The notes under the pieces were generated by a model. That model ran no database searches, had not been told where the DNA came from, and worked only from the letters and a program-made list of their open reading frames with translations. A stretch of DNA of 12,113 bases from Chloroflexota bacterium (GTDB lineage: Bacteria > Chloroflexota > Dehalococcoidia > SM23-28-2 > RBG-16-64-32). Positions 6,756 to 12,113 of this stretch are shown here, piece by piece. Position 1 is the stretch's first letter; each line of letters starts with the position of its first letter. The position numbers were made by a program, and so were the translations under genes. Location of the stretch: assembly GCA_016190405.1 (NCBI GenBank), contig JACPQO010000018.1, forward strand, positions 1 to 12,113, given 5' to 3'.

Positions 6756-7382
6756 CTACAGCCTTGACGCGGCCACGATGAGATTCGCGGCCTGCTGCGC
6801 CGTCAAGACATCGGTGTTGATCACCAGGTCGTAGTGGGTTGGCGACTCCTGGGCGACCTCGCAGAACCGCCGCAGGTACTGCCGCCGCTGACGGTCCGAT
6901 TCCTGGATAGCTTTGCGGGCGCGCCGTTCGTCGAGCTTCGCTTCACGCCTGAGCCGCTCGGCGCGCGCGGCCGCTAAGCCGGTCACGAACACCCGCAGGA
7001 GGCCGTCGGTCCCTGCCAAGTGCATTCCGGCGCCGTGGGCCACGATGACCACGTTCCCCCGAGCGGCCGTCTCCCGGACTACCTCCTCGATCAACTCGTC
7101 GTAAGCCGGCGATCTGAGGGATGGGTCCGCCGCGAACGTCACGACCGGTCCGACCAGGGGGTCGGCGGGAAAGTGTCCCATGGCATCGAGGACACGCATG
7201 ATCAGCGGCTCAGTGCGCTCGGCCTGAGCGACGGTGTCCGGCGAGACGCCGGCCTTTTCGGCGGCCTTGCTGATAATCTCGTCGTCCACGTAGCGAAACC
7301 CCAGCTCCTTCGCCACCAGACGCCCCACTTCCTCGCCGCCGGCCCCCAGCGATCTCGCTACGGTGATAATTCGGCGTGCCAT
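6756..7382 (-). CDS. Cytidylate-kinase-like family protein (P-loop)
   Basis: A 208-residue P-loop protein of the cytidylate-kinase-like family (AAA/CMP-kinase fold). The nucleotide loop is 'ITVARSLGAGGEEVGRLVA' (6-24), followed by 'ELGFRYVDDEII' as in CMP kinases, which place the substrate here. A basic lid region is at about 140-172 (rich in Arg, with 'ESDRQRRQYLRRF'), and 'YDLVINTDVLT' is the usual final strand and helix. Members are not proven CMP kinases and their substrate is mostly unknown. The chosen ATG at 7382 has GGAGGAG 9 bases upstream; the longer start at 7406 lacks a spaced ribosome site and would encode that site as residues 4-5. It lies between the MATE and glutaredoxin genes on the same strand, with gaps of about 85 bases. 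Confidence 0.8.
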   Translation of the reverse strand: MARRIITVARSLGAGGEEVGRLVAKELGFRYVDDEIISKAAEKAGVSPDTVAQAERTEPLIMRVLDAMGHFPADPLVGPVVTFAADPSLRSPAYDELIEEVVRETAARGNVVIVAHGAGMHLAGTDGLLRVFVTGLAAARAERLRREAKLDERRARKAIQESDRQRRQYLRRFCEVAQESPTHYDLVINTDVLTAQQAANLIVAASRL

Positions 7383-7412
7383 CTGCAGTGTCTCCTCCCT
7401 TGCCATCTCTCG

Positions 7413-7429
7413 CAGGGACGGGATCCCTG
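7413..7429 (-). repeat. Small inverted repeat near the kinase-like gene's transcription start
   Basis: CAGGGA (7413-7418) and TCCCTG (7424-7429) with a 5-base loop, immediately downstream of the -10 box at 7432-7437. It could be an operator or a leader hairpin; nothing further supports either. Confidence 0.25.
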
Positions 7430-7431
7430 GG

Positions 7432-7437
7432 ATTATA
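7432..7437 (-). promoter_or_regulatory. Perfect -10 box (TATAAT) for the kinase-like gene
   Basis: The minus strand reads GAGTTATAATCCC, a consensus TATAAT about 50 bases before the ATG at 7382. A start near 7425 is implied. No good -35 box is present at 16-18 bases (TCGTTC or ATCGTT), so activator use is possible. Confidence 0.45.
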
Positions 7438-7470
7438 ACTCAGGCTGGCGCCGGGAACGATGGCGTGAGC

Positions 7471-8862
7471 CTACACCTTGATGTGCTTCCAGCGGCCCTG
7501 CCGGAAGCGAAGGAACATTAGGGTGGCGCGAACGCTTATGTCCAGGATGGCTGCCGTCCAGGCCCCCGGCACGCCGAAGCCCAGCGTGATGGCCAGCAGG
7601 TACGCCGGCACCAGCCGCACGATCCAGGTCGTGCCGGCCATGATCGCCAGTACGGCGCGCGTATCGCCGGCGCCCCGCAGCGCCCCTCCCAGCGACAGGC
7701 TCACCGCTATCCCCGGCATGGCGAAGGCGAATATGAACAGCAACTGGCGCCCGATATGCACGACCTCGCCGGCCTTCTCTCCGCCCACAAACAGGCCGGT
7801 AATGCTCCCACCGAAGAGCATCATGATTACGCCGATGGCCACCATGAACAGCAGGGAGTAGCGCAGGCACACGTAGGCCGATTTTTCCGCCAGGTCCGGA
7901 CGTCTGGCCCCCAGGCTCTGGCCGACCAGCGCGGTCGAGGCCACGCTCAAGCCGAAGCCTACGTTGAACGTCAGGCTCTGGATCGCCAGGGTCACCCCAT
8001 GCGCGGCCAGGGCGGTGGTGCCCAGGCTGGCGATGATGCGCGTGTACACCATGAAGGCGATGTTAAATTGGAGTTGCTCCACCCCCGCCGGCAGGCCGAC
8101 GTTCAGGACCCGCTTCGCCTCTTCCCCATCGAACTTGCCCGCCTCCCAGGGAAACCAGTGTATAACCCGCGTCCCCGAGGCCAGGACCCCCAGCACGAGC
8201 ACACAGCCGATGATAGCCGAGCTAGAGAACCCGGCCCCCGAGCCCAGGACATCCAGCCTCGGAAATATCCCCGGGCCGTTGATCAGCAGGTAGGCGACGA
8301 TGATGTTTACGATGTTCACCGTGATGCCGATGACCATCGGCGTGCGGGTATCGCCCGCCCCCTGGAGCGAGGCGATCCCTACGTAGGCCAGGGCCGACAG
8401 CGGCATGCCGACGGCAGCGGCCTTCAGGTAGACGGTCCCCTGGTGCTTGGCCCCCTCCTCCGCCCCCATCAGCCCCAGGCCCCAGCCGCCGAAGAACCAC
8501 ATGGCCAGGCCCATGGCGCCGCCCCACAGAAAGGCCATCAAGACGGCGTTTCGCAGCGTCTTCGACGCCAGTTGCGGCTCGCCCGCGCCCACGTTGCGGG
8601 CGATGATGGCCGTCGAGCCCACCCCCACCGCTACCATTCCCGCCTGCACAAACCAGAAAATCTGCCCCGCCAGCCGCACTCCGGCCAGGGCGTCCTCCCC
8701 CAGGTGGCCCACCAGCGCCGTGTCCACCAGTTGCACCATGGAGAAGCTGACCTGTTGCACCACCACCGGCCAGGCCAGACGCAGCACGGAGCGCGAAAGG
8801 TGGGCTTCGTCGATGGGAACACCGCCGAGGGGGGAGACGGCCTCAGTGATCTCGGCCGACAT
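7471..8862 (-). CDS. MATE-family multidrug/toxin efflux protein
   Basis: A 463-residue membrane protein with the two-fold repeat of MATE exporters, which use a Na+ or H+ gradient to expel cationic or other small molecules. The first half opens with 'LRLAWPVVVQQVSFSMVQLVDTALVG', the usual 'P..l.......vDt..vG', and carries 'LQGAGDTRTPM'; the second half repeats 'LRGAGDTRAVL'. About twelve membrane helices can be traced. A charged cytoplasmic loop ('WEAGKFDGEEAKRV') lies between the halves, and 'GLPAGVEQLQFNIAF' opens the second half. The short cytoplasmic tail 'RFRQGRWKHIKV' ends the protein. ATG at 8862 is preferred over the TTG directly before it (8865); GAGAG lies 5 bases upstream. The divergent decarboxylase-family operon could supply its substrate or the two could be unrelated. 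The exported compound is unknown. Confidence 0.93.
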   Translation of the reverse strand: MSAEITEAVSPLGGVPIDEAHLSRSVLRLAWPVVVQQVSFSMVQLVDTALVGHLGEDALAGVRLAGQIFWFVQAGMVAVGVGSTAIIARNVGAGEPQLASKTLRNAVLMAFLWGGAMGLAMWFFGGWGLGLMGAEEGAKHQGTVYLKAAAVGMPLSALAYVGIASLQGAGDTRTPMVIGITVNIVNIIVAYLLINGPGIFPRLDVLGSGAGFSSSAIIGCVLVLGVLASGTRVIHWFPWEAGKFDGEEAKRVLNVGLPAGVEQLQFNIAFMVYTRIIASLGTTALAAHGVTLAIQSLTFNVGFGLSVASTALVGQSLGARRPDLAEKSAYVCLRYSLLFMVAIGVIMMLFGGSITGLFVGGEKAGEVVHIGRQLLFIFAFAMPGIAVSLSLGGALRGAGDTRAVLAIMAGTTWIVRLVPAYLLAITLGFGVPGAWTAAILDISVRATLMFLRFRQGRWKHIKV

Positions 8863-8899
8863 CAACGCTCTCAGGAGACGTTAGGGGGGACATCGTCTC

Positions 8900-8905
8900 A
8901 TTATG
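8900..8905 (-). promoter_or_regulatory. Possible -10 box for the MATE gene
   Basis: On the minus strand CATAAT (8905-8900) is one base off consensus and lies about 37 bases before the ATG at 8862. The -35 region is poor (TTCGGT at 17 bases). Confidence 0.35.
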
Positions 8906-8945
8906 GCAAACAACCGGCTTTCACCGAAAGGCAGCGCGCCCTGGT

Positions 8946-8973
8946 TTGACAGCCCCCGCCCATGCCTTATCAT
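8946..8973 (+). promoter_or_regulatory. Sigma-A type promoter of the decarboxylase-family operon
   Basis: A perfect TTGACA (8946-8951), a 16-base spacer and TATCAT (8968-8973). The start of transcription would be near 8980, downstream of the ATG at 8962, so that ATG cannot be used from this promoter. Confidence 0.65.
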
Positions 8974-9006
8974 GAAACCGACTCATCCGCCAGGAAGGAG
9001 CAACCG

Positions 9007-9843
9007 GTGCGCTTCGTCAAGACCCCGGAAGAGATACGCCAGATACAGGCCATTTACGCCCGCCCCCAGTTCCTGGGGACCCGCAGCCTGACCGTCCTCT
9101 TCGAGACGACGCCGGAGGCCATCAAGGCCCTGCTACCCCCTCCTCTGGAGCCCACGCCGGAGCCCCTGGGCAGCGCCTGGGTGGGTGAGATCAGCAACTC
9201 CAACTGTGTCGGCCCCTTCCTGGGCGCCGCCCTCTACGTACGGGCCCGATACAAGGACATCGTCGGCAACTACTGTGTGACCATGCCCATGTCCACGGCG
9301 GAGGCCGTCACCTTCGGCCGCGAGCTCTACGGCGAGCCCAAGAAGCTGGCCAAGATCATCTTCCAGCGCCAGGGCGATCATGTGTGGGGCTCCGTGGAGC
9401 GGCACGATATCCGCTACCTCAGCCTGCGGGGGCGGATGAACGACCGGGCGCCGGCGGGCCGCCAGCAGACTTCCAGCTTCTTCTTCAAGTTCATGCCGCG
9501 GCCCGACGGTAGCGGGTTCGACCACCCGCCGCTGCTGGTCCACGTGGTCGGCGAGGCCAGTATCCAGGTAGCTGAACGCGGTAGGGGCGAGCTGGTCCTG
9601 CGCGACTCGCCCCATGACCCGCTGGCCGACATCCCCGTGTCGCAGGTAGTGGACGCCATCTACAGCGAGGGGCAGACCCACACCCAGGGCCACATCCTTT
9701 GCGAGGTGGATCCGGAGGCGTTCCTCCCCTACGCTTTCGGCAAGATGGACGCCCTGGAGGTGATGGCCGAGGGCACCGCTCTGCATGCCCAGGCGGCGCG
9801 CAAGACCCGCGAGGGCAAGGGACAGTTGCGGGAGCGACCCTGA
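9007..9843 (+). CDS. Acetoacetate-decarboxylase-family protein
   Basis: A 278-residue protein of the acetoacetate decarboxylase superfamily. The Schiff-base region is intact: 'FGRELYGEPKKLAKI' puts a Lys pair (K112 and K113) where ADC has K115 and its neighbour, the pair that forms the imine and lowers its pKa. Upstream 'NYCVTMPMSTAEAV' and 'LFETTPEAIKALLPPPLEP' match the conserved N-terminal barrel parts. Other members of the family are aldolase-dehydratases or lactonase-like, so decarboxylation of acetoacetate itself is not assured. The start is GTG at 9007: it has GGAAGGAG 6 bases upstream, while the ATG at 8962 lies inside the promoter and has no ribosome site. It heads a three-gene set with a methyltransferase (59 bases downstream) and an FAD oxidoreductase, and is divergent from MATE. 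Confidence 0.85.
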   Translation: MRFVKTPEEIRQIQAIYARPQFLGTRSLTVLFETTPEAIKALLPPPLEPTPEPLGSAWVGEISNSNCVGPFLGAALYVRARYKDIVGNYCVTMPMSTAEAVTFGRELYGEPKKLAKIIFQRQGDHVWGSVERHDIRYLSLRGRMNDRAPAGRQQTSSFFFKFMPRPDGSGFDHPPLLVHVVGEASIQVAERGRGELVLRDSPHDPLADIPVSQVVDAIYSEGQTHTQGHILCEVDPEAFLPYAFGKMDALEVMAEGTALHAQAARKTREGKGQLRERP

Positions 9844-9902
9844 GTGGTGACATTGGCGACCCCACGCACCGGCCACCACGTAGCAGCTTAGAGGGAGACA
9901 AC

Positions 9903-10541
9903 ATGACACGCGAACAGGGCCACCGTTGGTTCGCCGCCTTCTATGAGCGGATGATGAACGGCGCCGAAAAGTCCTTCATGCGCGACGTCCGCCTGGACGT
10001 CGCCGGGGGGGCGCGCGGCAGCGTCCTCGAGATCGGCTGCGGGCCCGGGTTTAACTTCCGCTACTACGGCGACGGCGTCACCGAGCTCATCGCCACCGAC
10101 CCCGACCCGTTCATGCTGGAGCGGGCCAGGAAGCGCGCTGCTGAGGTTGAGCGCGCGATTCGGATCGAGCAGGCGCGGGCTGAGGAGCTGCCCTTCGAAG
10201 ACTCCGTTTTCGATACCGTCGTGAGCACCCTCAACTTCTGCACCATCGCCGATCCCGCCAAGGCCCTGACCGAGGTGAAGCGGGTGCTCAAGCCTGAGAG
10301 CCAGTACCGCTTCTACGACCATGTCCGCTACGACCACGCCTTCGGCGCCTTCTGGCAGGACCTGGCGACCCCAGTCTGGCGCTGGCTGGGCGCCGGCTGC
10401 CACCCTAACCGCGACGTAGCCGGCCTGGTCCAAGCCGCCGGCTTCCGCATCGAGCGGCTGGAGCGGCACAAACCGTATCCACCGATCCCGCCGATGGCCT
10501 TCACCCGGCCCCACATCCTGGGCGTGGCTGTGCCCGGTTAG
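9903..10541 (+). CDS. Class I SAM-dependent methyltransferase
   Basis: A 212-residue Rossmann-fold methyltransferase of the Methyltransf_11 / UbiE-like / METTL7-like type. SAM motif I is 'VLEIGCGPGFN' (41-51), the acidic end of strand 2 is 'ATDPDPFML' (64-72), motif III-like 'ELPFEDSVFDTVVSTLNFC' at 95-113, and 'VLKPESQYRFYDHVR' at 128-142. The terminal 'GCHPNRDVAGLVQAAGF' (165-181) is the usual substrate-side segment of this group. There is no membrane anchor. The acceptor (lipid, quinone or small molecule) is not shown. ATG at 9903 has GGGAG 5 bases upstream; the same frame is open further upstream but only as a shadow of the preceding gene. It ends 22 bases before the oxidoreductase, so the two are probably co-transcribed. 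Confidence 0.85.
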   Translation: MTREQGHRWFAAFYERMMNGAEKSFMRDVRLDVAGGARGSVLEIGCGPGFNFRYYGDGVTELIATDPDPFMLERARKRAAEVERAIRIEQARAEELPFEDSVFDTVVSTLNFCTIADPAKALTEVKRVLKPESQYRFYDHVRYDHAFGAFWQDLATPVWRWLGAGCHPNRDVAGLVQAAGFRIERLERHKPYPPIPPMAFTRPHILGVAVPG

Positions 10542-10563
10542 CGAGCGCCTTCCGTTGGCCGAG

Positions 10564-11832
10564 ATGGCCGGCCGGTCCGTCGACCTCCCGGCAGCACGCG
10601 TACCCATCGTGGCCGAGCCCGACGTGCTGGTCGTTGGTGGCGGCTCGGCGGGCCTGGCAGCGGCCGTCGCTGCCGCCCGCAACGGCGCGGAAGTGATGCT
10701 CCTGGAGCGCTTCGGCTATCTAGGCGGCCTGGCCAGCGGCGGCCTGATCATCCTTCTCCTCACCATGGACGACGGCGCCGGCCGCCAGGCGGTGGCCGGC
10801 CTCTGCCAGGAGATGGTCGAACGGATGGAGCGGCGCCACGCGGTCTACTACCCGCCCCAAGGGCAGTGGAACGACCCCGACCCCAAGCTGATGGAGCATT
10901 ACGCCCGCTGGGGGCTGGTCTGGGGCAAGGGGCCGCACCGCGTGCGCTACTCGGTGGCCTTCGAGCCCCACGAGTTCGTCTTCGCCGCCGACGAGATGGT
11001 GCGGGAGGCCGGCGTGCAGCCCCTGTACCATACCTGGGCCTGCGAGCCAGTGCTGGAGGACGGCTCCATCCGCGCCGTCGTCGTGCAGAACAAGGCGGGG
11101 CGCCAGGCCATCGCCGCCCGGGTGGTGATCGACGCCAGCGGCGACGGCGATATCTTCGCCGCCGCCGGCGAGCCCTTCGATCTGGAGCGCGTGCACCCCT
11201 GGCTCTGGTTCCTGATGAGCAACGTCCACGACGTTGAGGAGGCCTTCCAGGGGCGGAAAGGCTTCTTCTTCCACACTCCGGGCGAGGGCCGTGTCCTCGT
11301 GCCCTGGGGCGGCGAGGCGCGGGTCAACCGCAAGATCGACGCCACCAACCCCCGGGAAGTGTCCGAAGCTCTGGCGGAGTGCCGGCAGATGGTGATGGAG
11401 GAGGCCCAGCGCCTGCGCGGCTCTGTCCCCGGCTTCCAGGATGCCTACGTCTCGCTCATCGCCGACCAGCTCGGGATCACCGAATCGCGCCGCCTGCTGG
11501 GCGAGTACGTGATGACGCGCGACGACCTGGACCGCCCCTTTGACGACACAATCGCCCGCACCGGCCATTGGACCAAATATGACTGCGCGTACAACATCCC
11601 GTATCGCAGCCTCCTGTCCAGGGGCATCGATAACCTGCTGGTGGCGGGGCGCTGCATCTCCGTCGACCACCGGGTGCACCACGCCACCAAGGAGATCCCG
11701 CCCTGCATGGCCACCGGGCAGGCCGCGGGCACGGCCGCCGCCCTGGCGGCGTCCGGGGGAGAAGGGGTGAAGGAGCTGGACGTGTCGCTGCTGCAGACCA
11801 AGCTGCGGCAACAGGGGGCGATCCTGGAGTGA
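10564..11832 (+). CDS. FAD-dependent oxidoreductase (FAD_oxidored family)
   Basis: A 422-residue flavoprotein. The dinucleotide-binding fold opens with 'VLVVGGGSAGLAAAVAAARNG' (GxGxxG at 25-30), followed by 'EVMLLERFGYLGGLASGG', where E48 would hold the ribose of FAD. 'ARVVIDASGDGDIFAAAGE' is the second FAD-contacting strand, and 'NLLVAGRCISVDHRVHHATKEIPPCMATGQAAGTAAALA' is the characteristic C-terminal FAD segment of pfam FAD_oxidored enzymes (only part quoted by key residues: AGR, IPPC, GQAAG). The substrate is unknown. No signal peptide or iron-sulfur cysteines are evident. The start is uncertain: ATG at 10564 is chosen, TTG at 10555 is the alternative, and neither has a clear ribosome site, so translational coupling to the methyltransferase is possible. 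The gene is convergent with the CNB-domain gene, 8 bases away. Confidence 0.85.
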   Translation: MAGRSVDLPAARVPIVAEPDVLVVGGGSAGLAAAVAAARNGAEVMLLERFGYLGGLASGGLIILLLTMDDGAGRQAVAGLCQEMVERMERRHAVYYPPQGQWNDPDPKLMEHYARWGLVWGKGPHRVRYSVAFEPHEFVFAADEMVREAGVQPLYHTWACEPVLEDGSIRAVVVQNKAGRQAIAARVVIDASGDGDIFAAAGEPFDLERVHPWLWFLMSNVHDVEEAFQGRKGFFFHTPGEGRVLVPWGGEARVNRKIDATNPREVSEALAECRQMVMEEAQRLRGSVPGFQDAYVSLIADQLGITESRRLLGEYVMTRDDLDRPFDDTIARTGHWTKYDCAYNIPYRSLLSRGIDNLLVAGRCISVDHRVHHATKEIPPCMATGQAAGTAAALAASGGEGVKELDVSLLQTKLRQQGAILE

Positions 11833-11840
11833 GGCGGCGG

Positions 11841-12113
11841 CTATTCGGAGAGGCGGGCCTCGGTGTCGCGCAGGCGGCGCACCAGGACCGGGATCATGCC
11901 CACCGATATCTCGGGATGGGTCCGCAACTCGGCCGTGAAGTCCCAGCGCGTCATGGCCAGGCACTCGGTGTCCTCGAGGGCACGGACGGTGGCGTTGCGG
12001 GGGTAACCTTCGAACAGGGCCATCTCGCCGAAGAAGTCGCCGGGGCCCAGGGTGTTGAGAACCTGAGGGTTACTGCTGTCGGCGCCGCGCACCACCTCCA
12101 CCCTGCCGGAAGA
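11841..12113 (-). CDS. Cyclic nucleotide-binding (CNB) domain protein, 5' end missing
   Basis: Only the last 90 residues are in the window; the frame is open to the right edge. They hold the end of a Crp-type CNB domain: 'SGRVEVVR', 'LGPGDFFGEMALFEGYPRNATVRA' with the phosphate-binding cassette (the Glu of FGEMAL and the Arg of PRNATV, which contact the ribose and phosphate in cAMP-binding proteins), then 'TECLAMTRWDF'. A helix 'HPEISVGMIPVLVRRLRDTEARL' follows and the protein stops. No DNA-binding helix-turn-helix follows, so in this form it is not a Crp/Fnr regulator; the domain would be the C-terminal sensor of a larger protein or stand alone. Nucleotide preference is not determined. The GTG at 12101 seen in this frame is internal to the domain. 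Confidence 0.8.
   Translation of the reverse strand, partial: SSGRVEVVRGADSSNPQVLNTLGPGDFFGEMALFEGYPRNATVRALEDTECLAMTRWDFTAELRTHPEISVGMIPVLVRRLRDTEARLSE

Noticed and set aside
7756..8949. A 397-codon open frame on the plus strand opposite MATE
   Set aside because: Arg-, His- and Gln-rich shadow of the MATE gene, running on through its divergent promoter region.
9699..9902. An upstream extension of the methyltransferase
   Set aside because: It lies within the decarboxylase-family gene in another frame; the ATG at 9903 has a good ribosome site and begins the methyltransferase fold.
10720..11964. A 414-codon open frame on the minus strand opposite the FAD oxidoreductase
   Set aside because: Shadow of a well-conserved flavoprotein; it also runs into the CNB gene in another frame and has no ribosome site.

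Overview
This is a GC-rich bacterial chromosomal window packed with ordinary-looking protein-coding genes. I see no rRNA, tRNA, CRISPR, IS element or phage gene, and no gene-free stretch longer than about 170 bases. Several promoters of the sigma-A type can be read, and Shine-Dalgarno sites are clear for most genes. The gene mix (flippase-like membrane protein, Re-citrate/isopropylmalate-type synthase, FabH with a long basic tail, CysRS with a KMAKS signature, cytidylate-kinase-like protein) would fit a Chloroflexota-type or other deep-branching GC-rich bacterium. That assignment is inference only, because no phylogenetic marker was searched.

Layout. Left end: the 3' part of a PPOX-family gene (+) runs tail-to-tail, with overlapping stop codons, into a flippase-like (LPG_synthase_TM) membrane protein (-). 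A short divergent region with a good promoter then drives a DRE-TIM acyl-transferring synthase (+), followed by an independently promoted fabH (+). Next is a block of four minus-strand genes, read from high to low coordinates: a MATE exporter, a cytidylate-kinase-like protein, a mini-glutaredoxin, and a 725-residue protein that joins a complete cysteinyl-tRNA synthetase to a family-2 glycosyltransferase. The gaps inside this block are about 80-90 bases, so some of these genes may have their own promoters. Diverging from MATE is a plus-strand set of three: acetoacetate-decarboxylase-family protein, SAM methyltransferase and FAD-dependent oxidoreductase. It looks like an operon behind one TTGACA/TATCAT promoter and may act on one small molecule. 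The right end holds the 3' part of a cyclic-nucleotide-binding-domain gene (-), convergent with the oxidoreductase.

The most unusual object is the CysRS-glycosyltransferase fusion. The synthetase part keeps its zinc ligands, HIGN and KMAKS motifs and its C-terminal anticodon-binding part, so it is probably the cell's CysRS or a second copy. A complete GT2-like domain follows in the same frame. A strong Shine-Dalgarno-like GGAGGAG lies 9 nt before an in-frame GTG exactly at the domain boundary. Start codons were re-chosen for five genes: the decarboxylase-family gene (GTG at 9007, because the upstream ATG sits inside the promoter), the kinase-like gene (ATG at 7382), the MATE gene (ATG at 8862), the flippase-like gene (ATG at 1399, uncertain) and the oxidoreductase (ATG at 10564, uncertain).
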